Of a DNA stretch of 26,517 nt, positions 7,072-17,419 are shown in pieces. Each line of letters starts with the position of its first letter. Position 1 is the first letter of the stretch. The DNA lies in assembly GCA_934402375.1 (NCBI GenBank), contig CAKRUB010000036.1:1-26517 (forward strand). Direction: 5' to 3'. A program made the translations under genes and the position numbers. This DNA is from an uncultured Acetatifactor sp. (GTDB lineage: Bacteria > Bacillota > Clostridia > Lachnospirales > Lachnospiraceae). The notes under the pieces were generated by a model. It had not been told where the DNA came from, made no database searches, and was given only the letters and a program-made list of their open reading frames with translations.

Positions 7072-9198
7072 TTATTGTGCATCCGGCGCACCGTCCTGCA
7101 AAATACACTGGCTGACAATGTCATAATAATTGTTTCTCAGAACATATGCGCTGAACAGATACCGGTTCTTGACCTCCTGCTTCATTGCCGTCATATAAGC
7201 TGTCTGCTCTTCCTCCGAGAGCTCCTTCTTCCATGCGGTCGTCTTCTGCTTCTTGCTGTAGGCAACAGTATCGCTCACAAAGCTCTGGTCGTTAAAAATA
7301 ACAAGCCCCTCACCGTCAGAAAAAATATCTCTTCCGGCGTACATACGCGAATCATAATCAAACCCAAACAGATTTAGCAGCGTCGGCAGAATGTCAATGG
7401 AGCAGCAGACCTTATCCACATAGACCGGTTCCTCCATGGCATTATTCCACAAAATCAGGCTGTTCCGGTAGAGATCCATGTCCTTCGACAGATCCTTTCC
7501 CGCCAGCTCCTCGTACTGCTCCTGCGTCATTCCATAGGGGTAATGGTCGGCGCTCAGACAGATGACAGTATTGTCCAGCTTACCCGCCTGCTCCAGCTGC
7601 TCAAGCAGATACTGCAGCGCCTTATCAAGCTCAATGTTGCAGGCAATATAAGCCCTCGCATTTTCCGTCATATCCAGCTCCGCCACGGCATCCTTGTTCC
7701 ATGCGGACATCTGATTCCCCTTGAAATTGTAATTCATATGCCCGGAGACGGTCATGTAATACACATGGAATCGGTCGTCATTGATATATTCGCCAACGGT
7801 TCCCTGCATCATCTCATAGTCAGATGCCGGCCATGCCTTCGGATGCTCGACTGTAAACAGCTGGCTTCCCCACTCCGCCTCGGACAGACCTCCCAGCTTG
7901 ATCGCTTTGAAATCGTACCCCAGATTCGGATGGGACAGATAACGGTCATAGTAACTCAGGGTGTTGTTGTGGTAGGCACGGCAATACACTCCCTCAGCAG
8001 AAAAGAATCTCGGCAGCGTGTATGCCATATTGTTAGATGCACTCTTCCGCATACTGAACTGCCCGTCCGGTATTAATCCCGTGCAGTTCACATACTCGCC
8101 GTCACTGGTACTCGTCTGCCAGAGCGGCACATAGTAATTGTTAAATACAAATCCGGAATTCACGAGCTTATAGAGGGTCGGTGTCAGATCCTCCCGGATA
8201 GCATAGGTCGAAAAGCCTTCCGCTGTCAGGAAGATCAGATTATAGCCCTCAAACATTCCGGTATATTCATTCCGGTTCGTCGGAGTCAGTCCTGCGATGT
8301 ACTCCGCCAGCCACTTTTCTTCTTTTCCGCCCTGTGAAAGCTCCGCCAGCTTTGCCAGATCAAGCTCAAACGCATGAGGTGAGGTATCCGGCTGTTTTTC
8401 CTCTTCCACAGGCTCCGGCGTACTCTCCGGCATGGGGGCATCCGTGTTGTCCGGCTCTGCTGTATCATCCGTTGGATTCTCTTCACCGGACGGCTCCTCC
8501 GGCATAGGTGTCTCTGCGACTGTCGCTCCCGCCGATACCTGCATCGCATTGTCCGGCTTCTTCGGTATTCTGTCAAACAGGGAAGCAATCTCATAGACGC
8601 CATCCCTCTGTACCATCACGAGCACACCCATCTCCTGCATCACAGTCGCGGGGTCGTAATACTCCCTGTACTGCTCCGCGTAGTCGGCACTGACCATGCC
8701 GCCGATCAGTATACTGCACACGCTGTAGACCAATGCGGCCCACGCAAGCAATATCAGACGCAGTCTCTGAATACTCTGCCATGGATGGGGCTGCCAGATT
8801 TTCTTCTTTCTCAGAATCTCCAGTACAATGACCGGCAGAGCAAAAAGCACAAGCAGGGGCGTCGTCTGCAGGACACCCAACAGCGCTTCCCGCCAGTAGT
8901 TAGTCAGTGCGTTCTGTCCGCCGAGAAACATTGCCGCAAGCTGGAGCGGCTGCCGGAAAATGTGCATATAGACAGCCTGTACGGCAAAGACAGTAAATTG
9001 CAGCCAAAGCATGATACGCGACGCTGTTTTCTCTCCCTTCTCTGAAAAACAGCTTCCTATCAATGCCTGCAATGCTGAGATCAGCGCGATCACGCCAATC
9101 GTAAAGATCGGATTGCATCCCTGAAAGCCATAGCTTCCCAGATGGAAAACAAGCTCCATATAGATCAAAATTCCTGCGTACACCAGCCAAGCGGTCAT
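7072..9198 (-). CDS. LTA synthase-like membrane sulfatase-fold enzyme
   Basis: This 708-residue protein has about five TM helices in residues 1-170, a low-complexity Pro/Glu/Thr linker at about 220-275, and an extracellular alkaline-phosphatase/sulfatase-fold domain from about 315. Key positions fit LTA synthase: Glu327 in FLTAEGFS as a metal ligand, Thr364 in TSTSDGEY as the likely nucleophile, and the Asp-His pair in LSADHYPYG. Such enzymes transfer glycerol-phosphate from phosphatidylglycerol to build lipoteichoic acid or modify other glycopolymers. The gene starts 15 bases after the small upstream ORF and shares its promoter at 9633-9661. The domain order and catalytic residues are clear, but the exact polymer made is not. 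Confidence 0.9.
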   Translation of the reverse strand: MTAWLVYAGILIYMELVFHLGSYGFQGCNPIFTIGVIALISALQALIGSCFSEKGEKTASRIMLWLQFTVFAVQAVYMHIFRQPLQLAAMFLGGQNALTNYWREALLGVLQTTPLLVLFALPVIVLEILRKKKIWQPHPWQSIQRLRLILLAWAALVYSVCSILIGGMVSADYAEQYREYYDPATVMQEMGVLVMVQRDGVYEIASLFDRIPKKPDNAMQVSAGATVAETPMPEEPSGEENPTDDTAEPDNTDAPMPESTPEPVEEEKQPDTSPHAFELDLAKLAELSQGGKEEKWLAEYIAGLTPTNRNEYTGMFEGYNLIFLTAEGFSTYAIREDLTPTLYKLVNSGFVFNNYYVPLWQTSTSDGEYVNCTGLIPDGQFSMRKSASNNMAYTLPRFFSAEGVYCRAYHNNTLSYYDRYLSHPNLGYDFKAIKLGGLSEAEWGSQLFTVEHPKAWPASDYEMMQGTVGEYINDDRFHVYYMTVSGHMNYNFKGNQMSAWNKDAVAELDMTENARAYIACNIELDKALQYLLEQLEQAGKLDNTVICLSADHYPYGMTQEQYEELAGKDLSKDMDLYRNSLILWNNAMEEPVYVDKVCCSIDILPTLLNLFGFDYDSRMYAGRDIFSDGEGLVIFNDQSFVSDTVAYSKKQKTTAWKKELSEEEQTAYMTAMKQEVKNRYLFSAYVLRNNYYDIVSQCILQDGAPDAQ

Positions 9199-9213
9199 AA
9201 TTCCAATTATCCC

Positions 9214-9585
9214 CTATCCCTGCTCAGCCATCAGCTGAGCGGCTTTCTTTCGTTCCCCTGTCAGATCAAAGTATTTATCTGCAATAATATCATGCGCAAC
9301 CAGTCTCCTGTAGGTAGCCTCCTGCTCCGGCGTCATTGCCAGACCCACTGTGGAATTCTCATCCGTAATCACACAGCCGGTATGCTCGATCAGCCAGAAC
9401 AGCGGCGAATCATTCTTAGGAATCTTCTCCCATATTTCATTCGCAGACATCGCCATAATATCCATCAGTGTGTGCAGATGCCCTGCCTGTGTCAGTCTGT
9501 AGCTTCCATCCGGCAGAATGACACCCGACGCATATTTCCTCCTGTCCTCCCCCAGACCGGCGAAAAATTTTTCGTCAATAATCAT
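9214..9585 (-). CDS. Conserved-looking small protein upstream of the LTA synthase-like gene
   Basis: I do not recognise this 123-residue soluble protein. It is charged, has no signal peptide or TM helix, begins MIIDEKFFAGLGEDRRKYA and ends in a helical, Lys/Glu-rich tail. The ATG at 9585 is chosen because AGAGGGAG lies nine bases upstream. Two earlier in-frame ATGs (9612, 9651) lack a ribosome site, and the latter lies inside the promoter. The gene is 15 bases ahead of the LTA-synthase-like gene and is almost certainly co-transcribed with it, so a role in the same envelope process is possible. No catalytic motif is visible. Confidence 0.65.
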   Translation of the reverse strand: MIIDEKFFAGLGEDRRKYASGVILPDGSYRLTQAGHLHTLMDIMAMSANEIWEKIPKNDSPLFWLIEHTGCVITDENSTVGLAMTPEQEATYRRLVAHDIIADKYFDLTGERKKAAQLMAEQG

Positions 9586-9632
9586 ATGGTTTACTCCCTC
9601 TGCTGCGCTCATATCTGTTTTTATTGAGCTAA

Positions 9633-9661
9633 ATTCTATACTGAAACCCATGGAATGTCAA
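9633..9661 (-). promoter_or_regulatory. Strong promoter for the small ORF / LTA synthase-like operon
   Basis: On the minus strand there is a consensus TTGACA (9661-9656), a 17-base spacer and TAGAAT (9638-9633). It rules out the longest reading of the downstream ORF, whose first ATG falls within the spacer. Confidence 0.75.
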
Positions 9662-9707
9662 CGACGGCAATTCTTATTTTTTCATAATAAATATGTATCC
9701 CGCCCGC

Positions 9708-9735
9708 AAAAACAGCCCCGGGATTACCGGAGCCG
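9708..9735 (-). terminator. Terminator after enolase
   Basis: On the minus strand, GCTCCGG and CCGGGGC pair (one G-U) around a short loop and are followed by TGTTTTT. It lies about 50 bases past the enolase stop. Confidence 0.7.
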
Positions 9736-9781
9736 CTTTTGGGATTATGTATGTGTATGGTATTGATCAGATAATGGCTAA

Positions 9782-11122
<1,341 letters not shown>

Positions 11123-11132
11123 TCAGCAGCCC

Positions 11133-11149
11133 TCCGGCTTGACCGGAGC
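11133..11149. other. Hairpin in the enolase 5' leader
   Basis: CTCCGG and CCGGAG pair perfectly around CTTGA. It lies within the roughly 85-base leader between the predicted eno start point and its ATG, and could also sit at the 3' end of the 11247-11912 transcript. No U-tract follows on either strand, so it is not a convincing terminator. Confidence 0.4.
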
Positions 11150-11171
11150 TCACATGATTTATTCATGAGTT

Positions 11172-11200
11172 AGTTTATACTAACCTTTGGATAATTGCAA
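11172..11200 (-). promoter_or_regulatory. Promoter of enolase
   Basis: On the minus strand, TTGCAA (11200-11195) and TAAACT (11177-11172) are separated by 17 bases. This gives a leader of about 85 bases that includes a small GC-rich hairpin. Confidence 0.55.
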
Positions 11201-11246
11201 GCCCCGCAGTTGAGAAACTTTCTCCGTAATCTTTTTCCGTTGCCGG

Positions 11247-11912
11247 CTACTTTCTCTCGGCAAGCCTCTTCTCAATGTCCCAGCTGCACTGCCCCATCAG
11301 GCAGTACTTTCCGTCACACTTATCGCAGCCCGCTCCGAGTGTGCCCGTCCGCTCAAAGCCCACATTCATATAGTGGGAAATCATGTAATCTACCTGACAG
11401 ATCGCCGGAAGCATATTTTTGCAGCCGTATTTTTCTGTGTAGGCGATGAACCCACACCTGAAGATGTCTATGTCAAAGCTTCCGTTTCCTTTATCCCTGT
11501 ACTGGATATCCCAATCGAACTCATGGATTTTGCCGGGCGGATTCTGCATGCGCTTCCGGGCGCCTTTCTGCATATTTTTCAGGTAGCTCTTCCCCACGGC
11601 ATGAAGCGCCGCCTTCGGCACCGTGAGAAGCATTTTTTCATTCATCCGCAGCATCAGGACATCGCACTGGTGCTGTTCAAGTCCAAGCAGCTCCATGGCA
11701 TTCCACCATGCAACATAACCCGGAGCATAGGCATAGTTCAATGCAAACATGCTCTCCCCAATATCGGGGAACTCCGCAATCAGTTCACGGAAACGTTTAT
11801 CACTGAATTCCCTGAACCGCTTCCAGAAGTCCCGCCCAAATTCCGCAGTGATCATCCGGCGGCTCCTGCACATTGTTAAATGATATATGAATTTCGCTGT
11901 CCCTCTATCCAT
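11247..11912 (-). CDS. L-2-amino-thiazoline-4-carboxylic acid hydrolase-family protein
   Basis: This 221-residue protein matches my recollection of the PF14196 family, named after a Pseudomonas enzyme that opens the ATC ring on the way to L-cysteine. In Clostridia the family is frequent and mostly uncharacterised. The C-terminal half has the conserved CGFIAYTEKYG, the PAICQVDYM segment and a Cys-rich end, GCDKCDGKYC, that could bind metal. The ATG at 11912 is chosen because GGGAGG lies eight bases before it; a GTG two codons earlier is too close to that site. It is a single gene. A perfect palindrome at 11955-11977 overlaps the likely -10, suggesting a dedicated repressor. Confidence 0.75.
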   Translation of the reverse strand: MDRGTAKFIYHLTMCRSRRMITAEFGRDFWKRFREFSDKRFRELIAEFPDIGESMFALNYAYAPGYVAWWNAMELLGLEQHQCDVLMLRMNEKMLLTVPKAALHAVGKSYLKNMQKGARKRMQNPPGKIHEFDWDIQYRDKGNGSFDIDIFRCGFIAYTEKYGCKNMLPAICQVDYMISHYMNVGFERTGTLGAGCDKCDGKYCLMGQCSWDIEKRLAERK

Positions 11913-11954
11913 TTCCACCGCCTCCCGGTATTTCTTCTCTTCCAGTTCCTAATC

Positions 11955-11977
11955 ATATCAAAATACTCTTTTGATAT
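11955..11977. promoter_or_regulatory. Perfect palindromic operator candidate
   Basis: The arms ATATCAAAA and TTTTGATAT form a perfect 9-bp inverted repeat around TACTC. It overlaps a minus-strand -10-like TATGAT (11958-11953) about 40 bases ahead of the PF14196-family gene, where a dimeric repressor of MarR or TetR type would bind. No such regulator is encoded next to it. Confidence 0.55.
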
Positions 11978-12029
11978 ATTCTAACACACATACTATTACT
12001 CGCGCAACAAATATTTAAGGATGCCTCTT

Positions 12030-12057
12030 TTGTCAATGTATATCGTCGCAATATGAT
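12030..12057 (+). promoter_or_regulatory. Promoter of the two-component / ABC operon
   Basis: TTGTCA (12030-12035), a 16-base spacer and TATGAT (12052-12057) precede the response regulator, leaving a leader of about 115 bases in which I see no ORF or strong hairpin. Confidence 0.55.
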
Positions 12058-12178
12058 TCTTGCAATAGAGAAAACTATGTGTTACAAAGAAATGAGACAG
12101 CAGTGTTGAGTGCAGACTGTTGAAAAGTGACTGGCGGAAGAATGCAGACAATAGGAATGGCTCCGCAGGAGGTACCCG

Positions 12179-12856
12179 ATGGAACAGATCTTAATTGTAG
12201 AGGATGATATAAGTCTCAGTCAGGGCTTATGTAAGGCACTGAAAACGGAAAGCAGGCAGGTGATTCCCTGCCTCAATATCAGCGAGGCGCGGGGACAGCT
12301 TCTGTGCGGCATGGTCTCTCTAGTCCTGTTGGACATTAATCTGCCGGATGGAAACGGACTGGAGCTGCTGCGTGAGATCAAGAAAGATAATCCCGGACTG
12401 CCGGTCATAATGCTGACAGCAAACGACACGGATCTTGATATTGTGGATGGACTGGAGCGCGGTGCAGACGATTATATTACGAAGCCCTTTTCCCTCTCTG
12501 TCCTGCGGGCAAGGATCAATACACAGCTGCGGAGGGCTTCGTCTGCCGAAAGGGATTCCGTAATTCAGGTCGACCACTTTGTGTTTGATTTCCCACATCT
12601 TCATTTCTGCGCGGACGGGAAAGAAATAGAATTGAGTAAAACGGAGCAAAAGCTACTGTATCTTCTGATTGAAAACAGAGGACAGGTCATGAGCCGCAGC
12701 GTTCTTATTGACCGGATATGGTCAGACGGAGCGGAGTATGTAGATGAAAATGCTCTTTCTGTCACGGTAAAGCGGCTGCGCGATAAATTGCAGGCGCAGA
12801 ATTACATTAAAACCATATACGGAATCGGGTACAGTTGGGTGAAACACGATGAATAA
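12179..12856 (+). CDS. OmpR/PhoB-family response regulator
   Basis: This 225-residue cytosolic regulator is full length. The receiver domain (1-118) has the acidic pocket EDD at 8-10, phospho-acceptor Asp52 in LLDINLPDG, Thr80 and Lys102 in DYITKPF. The C-terminal winged helix (about 128-225) has the typical ELSKTEQKLLYLLIENRGQV and VDENALSVTVKRLRDKL recognition segment. The start follows GGAGGTACCCG. Its stop overlaps the kinase ATG by eight bases, so both are co-translated. It probably activates the adjacent ABC genes, whose upstream gap has a -10 but no good -35. Confidence 0.95.
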   Translation: MEQILIVEDDISLSQGLCKALKTESRQVIPCLNISEARGQLLCGMVSLVLLDINLPDGNGLELLREIKKDNPGLPVIMLTANDTDLDIVDGLERGADDYITKPFSLSVLRARINTQLRRASSAERDSVIQVDHFVFDFPHLHFCADGKEIELSKTEQKLLYLLIENRGQVMSRSVLIDRIWSDGAEYVDENALSVTVKRLRDKLQAQNYIKTIYGIGYSWVKHDE

Positions 12857-13748
12857 TTTAGGATTAATGATAGGAATAGTCTGTCTGGGCGCAGCGGTCG
12901 TTCTGGTGCTGTGGAATCGCCGGAAAACACAAAAAACCATTTCTTCAATCGAAAAAATGCTGGATGCAGCAATCAATGGCTCTTTTATTGAAAATACCTT
13001 CGATGAGAGCAGATTATCTTCCCTCGAGACCAGATTCGCACACTACCTCTCCGCATCGGAAACCTCTGCCCGCAATGTGGCAACGGAAAAGGAAAAAATC
13101 AAATCGCTGATCGCAGATATTTCCCACCAGACGAAAACACCGATTGCCAATCTGATTTTATACAGCGAATTATTACAGGAGGAAGCGCTTTCCGAATCAG
13201 CCAGAGCTAACGCTGAAGCCATCTACCAACAGTCAGAAAAGCTTCGCTTTCTGATTGACTCACTGGTAAAACTGTCCCGGCTTGAAAACGGTATTATTTC
13301 CCTGTCACCGCAAATGCAAGGGCTGCAGCCCATGCTGCAAAGGCTGGTGACGCAGTATTGCCCCAAAGCAAAGGATAAAGGTCTATCCATAAATCTGCAT
13401 GACACAAATGTCAAGGCTGTTTTTGATGAAAAATGGACCTTCGAGGCGCTTGCAAACATACTGGATAATGCAATCAAGTATACCGCACAGGGCGGCATAG
13501 CACTTTCTGTTGCCGATTATGAAATGTTCGCCCGTATTGACATTTCCGACACAGGTGCCGGTATCCCCGAAGAGGAACAGGCGAAAATTTTTACACGGTT
13601 TTACCGCTCTGAGACAGCACGCGGGCAGGAAGGTGTCGGTATCGGATTATACCTTGCCAGAGAAATCATATCCGGACAAGGCGGCTATATTAAGGTGACT
13701 TCCACCCCGGGAAAGGGTACTACATTTTCTGTTTTCCTGTCTCGATGA
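12849..13748 (+). CDS. Sensor histidine kinase with a single N-terminal TM helix
   Basis: This 299-residue kinase has one TM helix at about 5-22 and no extracellular sensor domain. A short coiled linker (25-80) is followed by the H-box ADISHQTKTPIAN with phospho-acceptor His93. The ATPase domain shows the N-box NILDNAIKYTA, G1 DTGAGIP, F-box FTRFYRSE and G2 GVGIGLYLA. Kinases with so little outside the membrane usually take their cue from a partner, here most simply the FtsX-type permease encoded downstream. It overlaps the response regulator gene and precedes the ABC genes by 120 bases. Family and role as cognate kinase are clear; the signal is inferred. Confidence 0.94.
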   Translation: MNNLGLMIGIVCLGAAVVLVLWNRRKTQKTISSIEKMLDAAINGSFIENTFDESRLSSLETRFAHYLSASETSARNVATEKEKIKSLIADISHQTKTPIANLILYSELLQEEALSESARANAEAIYQQSEKLRFLIDSLVKLSRLENGIISLSPQMQGLQPMLQRLVTQYCPKAKDKGLSINLHDTNVKAVFDEKWTFEALANILDNAIKYTAQGGIALSVADYEMFARIDISDTGAGIPEEEQAKIFTRFYRSETARGQEGVGIGLYLAREIISGQGGYIKVTSTPGKGTTFSVFLSR

Positions 13749-13868
13749 ATATTGTGTATCAATTCTTACAAAACTGTCATAGTTCTTTTTCCCATGAAAG
13801 AATGTGGAAAGAATCACATGAGATAATCTGAAAGATGACAAACAGATTTTTCATGGAGGTAACTGATT
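13749..13868 (+). promoter_or_regulatory. Probable activator-dependent promoter region of the ABC genes
   Basis: The 120-base gap holds a -10-like GATAAT near 13822-13827 but no recognisable -35. That is the usual look of a promoter switched on by the neighbouring response regulator. Related pieces ACTGTCAT (near 13775) and ATGACA / ACAG (near 13836-13846) could be binding half-sites. This is inference from layout. Confidence 0.35.
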
Positions 13869-14540
13869 ATGAGTATTTTGAATGCAAATAACCTGACGAA
13901 GGTGTATGGCTCCGGTGAAAATGCCGTTCATGCGCTTGACGGAATCAGCCTTAGCGTCGAAAAGGGAGAATTCGTCTCCATTGTCGGCACATCAGGCTCC
14001 GGCAAGTCTACCCTGTTACATATGCTGGGAGGGCTCGACCGTCCCACCGGCGGAACGGTAACAATTGACGGCAAGGATATTTTTTCACTGAAGGAGGAGG
14101 CTCTGACAATCTTCCGCCGCCGCAAAATCGGTTTTGTATTTCAGGCATACAACCTCGTCCCCGTCCTGAATGTCTATGAAAACATTGTTCTCCCCATCGA
14201 ACTCGACGGCGGCAGGGCAGACCGCGATTTTATCCAGAAAATTGTACACACTCTCGGTCTGGAAGAGCGTCTGGATGCACTGCCGAACCAGCTTTCCGGG
14301 GGACAGCAGCAGCGCGTTGCCATTGCCCGTGCGCTCGCCGCCGCTCCCGCCATCATCCTTGCGGATGAGCCGACCGGAAATCTGGATTCCAAGACAAGTC
14401 AGGATGTCTTAAGTCTCCTTAAAGTGACCAGTCAGAAGTTCACGCAGACAATCGTCATGATTACCCATAACGAGGAAATCGCCCAGCTGGCTGACCGCAT
14501 CATCCGCATTGAAGACGGCCGCATCGTCTCCGGAAATTAG
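13869..14540 (+). CDS. ABC transporter ATP-binding protein (MacB/LolD type)
   Basis: This 223-residue ATPase is the standard size for the MacB/LolD/FtsE group that works with FtsX-like permeases. Walker [10 protein letters not shown] is at 40-48, the Q-loop Gln at 92 in [18 protein letters not shown], the signature LSGGQQQRV at 142-150, Walker [14 protein letters not shown] at 162-174, and the switch His in MITHNEE near 199. It drives conformational work of the permease at the inner face of the membrane. The start follows GGAGG. The permease begins nine bases after its stop. Confidence 0.96.
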   Translation: MSILNANNLTKVYGSGENAVHALDGISLSVEKGEFVSIVGTSGSGKSTLLHMLGGLDRPTGGTVTIDGKDIFSLKEEALTIFRRRKIGFVFQAYNLVPVLNVYENIVLPIELDGGRADRDFIQKIVHTLGLEERLDALPNQLSGGQQQRVAIARALAAAPAIILADEPTGNLDSKTSQDVLSLLKVTSQKFTQTIVMITHNEEIAQLADRIIRIEDGRIVSGN

Positions 14541-14549
14541 GGGGTGGCT

Positions 14550-17195
14550 ATGATGAACGTCAAAAACGCAAAATGCATAAGACACCTGAGCTTCCGTTCC
14601 CTGTGGGCATCCCGCAGACGCAATCTGATCGCCGTTGCCGCCATTGTCCTGACAACGCTGCTGTTCACATCATTGTTTACCATTGCCATGTCCATCAATG
14701 CCAACTACGAAATGTTTACCTTTCGACAGATGGGTGGCTATTGTCATGGTTCCTTTAAGGATGTGACAGAAGAACAGATGCAGGCAATTTCCGCCCACAA
14801 GAAGGTAAAAGCCGCCGGTGAACGCATTGTCATCGGCTACATAAACAGCGGCGTTTTCGCCGAGGATACCGCAGAAGTCAGCTTTATGGATGAGAATTGC
14901 GCTACCTGGAGCTTCGCCACGCCGGATCACGGACGCATGCCCCAGAGCGGTAACGAAATCACCATGGATACAAAAGCACTGAGTCTTTTAGGCGTCGATC
15001 CCGAAATTGGCGCTGAGGTTTCGCTGACCTACCATACCTTTGACGAAAATGCTACCACCCTTGATAGGACTGACACCTTTACACTGGTGGGCTGGTGGGA
15101 ATACGATACCCTCAGCCCTACACACTATATCAACATCTCACGGGAATATGCAGAAAATGTGGAAAAAGAGGATATTTCCGCAGGAATGCCGCCCTTCCGT
15201 TCAGATCTTTTGGTAATGATGGTTTCCAGCATGGATATCAGGGGGCAGATGGAGCAGGTAGACCGCGACCTCGGTTACACATGGGAAACCCGTGACGCGG
15301 AAAACAGTGCCCGTATCGGTGTCAACTGGGGTTATACCACTGCGAAACTAGGTGAGAGCATCGATGCCACAACCATAATTGCCGTCGCAGCATTCCTGCT
15401 ACTGGTCATTTTTACCGGCTATCTGATTATTTACAATATCTTTCAGATTTCCGTCACCGGGGACATCCGCTTCTACGGTTTGCTGAAAACAATAGGCGTT
15501 ACGCCCAGACAGCTGCGGCGGATCATCCGTCAGCAGGCGCTTCTTCTGTGTGTCGCCGGCATCCCGATTGGTCTGCTTGCCGGTTATGCCGTAGGTGCTC
15601 TGCTGACACCTGTCGTGCTGGCACAGACCATTCTGGGTACAGACAAGGTAATTACCAGTGCCTCACCCTTGATATTTATTGCTTCCGCACTGTTTTCCCT
15701 GATTACTGTCCTGATATCCTGCGCACGCCCCGGCAGGCTTGCAGGAAAGGTGTCCCCTGTAGAGGCAACCAAATATACCGATGCCCTGCCCTCGCGGAAG
15801 AAGAGTCGTTCTACCCGCGGCGCTAAGGTTTATCAGATGGCATTTGCAAATCTGGGACGGAACAAGAGCAAGACAACCCTTGTAATCATTTCCCTTACCC
15901 TGTCCGTCGTGCTTTTAAATATGCTTGTTATGTTTACAGGTGGCTTTGACACAGAGAAATTCCTACAACAACAGACCTGCGCCGACTTTATTGTCAGCAG
16001 CGCTGATTACTTCAACTTTACTCTCAATACGAGCAATTATTTTTCTGAGGATGTGATACAAGAGATTTCTTCGGAAACATCACAGACCACCGCCGGCTGT
16101 GGCTACACGCTGAACAATGGGGATATTATCGGATGGATGCCGGAGAAATCCTGGCGAACCGAAATGTCTCGTTATGCATCCGGAGAAGCACTCGAGCTAT
16201 CGCTGAATCAATCCGCGCGCCGGGGGAACCTGATAGGAAGTAATGCACTGATAGAGGGACTTGATAAGGTGCTTTTTGACAAACTGACAGTAGTAGAGGG
16301 AGATATTAACGCCTTGTTTCAGGAGCACAGTCATGCCATTGCACTCGCTGTCTATGTGGACGACTATGGTAATGTATCACATCAGGAATATTACCCTCCC
16401 GTGGGTTCCACACAGACGATCAGCTATGTGAAGGACTCCTATTATGTGGATTCCCGGACGGGAGAAAAAAGCGATGAAAACACGCCTTACGAATTTCTGG
16501 AGTATCGCATCGCGGACAGTGTAGATATTGACTATACGATCTGTGCCTATGTATGTGTTCCGAACTCCATGAGCCACAGATACCAGACTTTGGGTTACAG
16601 CTTCGTGCTGCCGGTTGAAAAGCTGGCGGCAGACAGCGGACAGACACCTGTTCCGATGTTGTATCTCTTTGACACCCCGGATGCTGCTGCCGAACAGTCT
16701 GCGGAAGCCTATCTCGATGCGCTGACGAAAAATGACCCCTCCGGGCTTATGTACGAAAGCAAGGCAACCCTGCGAACCGAATTTGAAGACGTGCGTAAGA
16801 TGTTTCTTTTACTGGGCGGTGTCCTCTGCGCTGTAATCGGTCTGGTCGGCGTTTTAAACTTCTTCAACGCGATCATGACCGGCATACTGTCGCGCAAACG
16901 GGAATTTGCTGTATTGCAGGCAGTAGGCATGACGAAACGCCAGCTCAAATCCATGCTGGTCTGTGAGGGATTGTTTTACGCTCTGGGGGCATCCACTGCC
17001 GCCCTTGTCCTCTCACTCCTGTTAAATCCGCTGGTAGGAAGGTTTCTGGAAAACCTGTTCTGGTTCTTCCGGGCAGGCTTCACCTGTCTTCCGGTTCTAC
17101 TGGCGGTTCCCGTCTTCGCGCTGCTCGGCTGCCTGATCCCGTGCATCGTATACGGACAGGCCGCAAAGCAAAGCATTATTGAACAACTGTCGTAG
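14550..17195 (+). CDS. FtsX-like ABC transporter permease, two-module form
   Basis: This protein has about 881 residues. The start at 14550 is chosen because GGGGG ends five bases before ATGATG; a GTG at 14544 is also open. Layout: one TM near 20-42, a first extracellular domain of about 220 residues, three TMs at about 270-395, one TM near 435-455, a second extracellular domain of about 300 residues, and three TMs from about 750 to the end. The FtsX motifs are duplicated: YGLLKTIGVTPRQLRRII in the first half and EFAVLQAVGMTKRQLKSML in the second. With the ATPase it probably pumps or dislodges peptides or lipids rather than importing. It differs from BceB, which has ten TMs and one large extracellular domain. 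Confidence 0.92.
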   Translation: MMNVKNAKCIRHLSFRSLWASRRRNLIAVAAIVLTTLLFTSLFTIAMSINANYEMFTFRQMGGYCHGSFKDVTEEQMQAISAHKKVKAAGERIVIGYINSGVFAEDTAEVSFMDENCATWSFATPDHGRMPQSGNEITMDTKALSLLGVDPEIGAEVSLTYHTFDENATTLDRTDTFTLVGWWEYDTLSPTHYINISREYAENVEKEDISAGMPPFRSDLLVMMVSSMDIRGQMEQVDRDLGYTWETRDAENSARIGVNWGYTTAKLGESIDATTIIAVAAFLLLVIFTGYLIIYNIFQISVTGDIRFYGLLKTIGVTPRQLRRIIRQQALLLCVAGIPIGLLAGYAVGALLTPVVLAQTILGTDKVITSASPLIFIASALFSLITVLISCARPGRLAGKVSPVEATKYTDALPSRKKSRSTRGAKVYQMAFANLGRNKSKTTLVIISLTLSVVLLNMLVMFTGGFDTEKFLQQQTCADFIVSSADYFNFTLNTSNYFSEDVIQEISSETSQTTAGCGYTLNNGDIIGWMPEKSWRTEMSRYASGEALELSLNQSARRGNLIGSNALIEGLDKVLFDKLTVVEGDINALFQEHSHAIALAVYVDDYGNVSHQEYYPPVGSTQTISYVKDSYYVDSRTGEKSDENTPYEFLEYRIADSVDIDYTICAYVCVPNSMSHRYQTLGYSFVLPVEKLAADSGQTPVPMLYLFDTPDAAAEQSAEAYLDALTKNDPSGLMYESKATLRTEFEDVRKMFLLLGGVLCAVIGLVGVLNFFNAIMTGILSRKREFAVLQAVGMTKRQLKSMLVCEGLFYALGASTAALVLSLLLNPLVGRFLENLFWFFRAGFTCLPVLLAVPVFALLGCLIPCIVYGQAAKQSIIEQLS

Positions 17196-17203
17196 GGACG
17201 TTG
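17190..17203 (+). repeat. 14-bp direct repeat, copy 1
   Basis: TCGTAGGGACGTTG overlaps the permease stop codon and recurs exactly at 17459-17472 in the same orientation, 269 bases on. Both copies are preceded by ACT plus one base. Confidence 0.7.
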
Positions 17204-17238
17204 CTTTTGTCCCGGCGTAGCAGCTTGCCCTGTATCTA

Positions 17239-17352
17239 TACATGCGGAAGGCGTCAAATCCGCCAAGTCGCAGGTACTTCTCCGGCGTTTGTACATGCGG
17301 AAATCGGCAGACCCGCAAATCCGCATGTACTTCTCCGGTACTTGTACATGCC
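17239..17352 (+). repeat. Degenerate tandem repeat, 53-bp period
   Basis: TACATGC recurs at 17239, 17292 and 17345, and GTACTTCTCCGG at 17274 and 17327; every spacing is 53 bases. That is about two diverged units plus a partial third. The second unit also contains a perfect 11-bp inverted repeat, GTACATGCGGA (17291-17301) with TCCGCATGTAC (17320-17330). No gene is seen in this stretch. Confidence 0.65.
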
Positions 17353-17380
17353 ATGGGAAATTGCCCCCCTCCCTCTGCTT

Positions 17381-17419
17381 TTCCTACCTAAATTGCGCTT
17401 TCTCTCTTTCAGGTAGGAA
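17381..17419. repeat. Inverted repeat between convergent genes
   Basis: TTCCTACCT and AGGTAGGAA form a perfect inverted repeat around about 21 bases, placed between the convergent permease and AraC genes. It could act as a weak bidirectional terminator, but there is no strong U-tract. Confidence 0.4.

Noticed and set aside
7543..8076. A 177-codon plus-strand open frame opposite the LTA synthase-like gene
   Set aside because: It is antisense to a full-length gene with clear catalytic motifs, with no start signal or family features.
14550..17195. Classification of the ABC system as a BceAB bacitracin module
   Set aside because: The permease has eight predicted TM helices with two large outside domains and duplicated FtsX motifs, unlike the ten-helix BceB with one large domain; the kinase also has one TM helix instead of two.
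17239..17352. CRISPR array
   Set aside because: The units are only about two, diverged along their whole length with no constant repeat / variable spacer pattern, and no cas genes are nearby.
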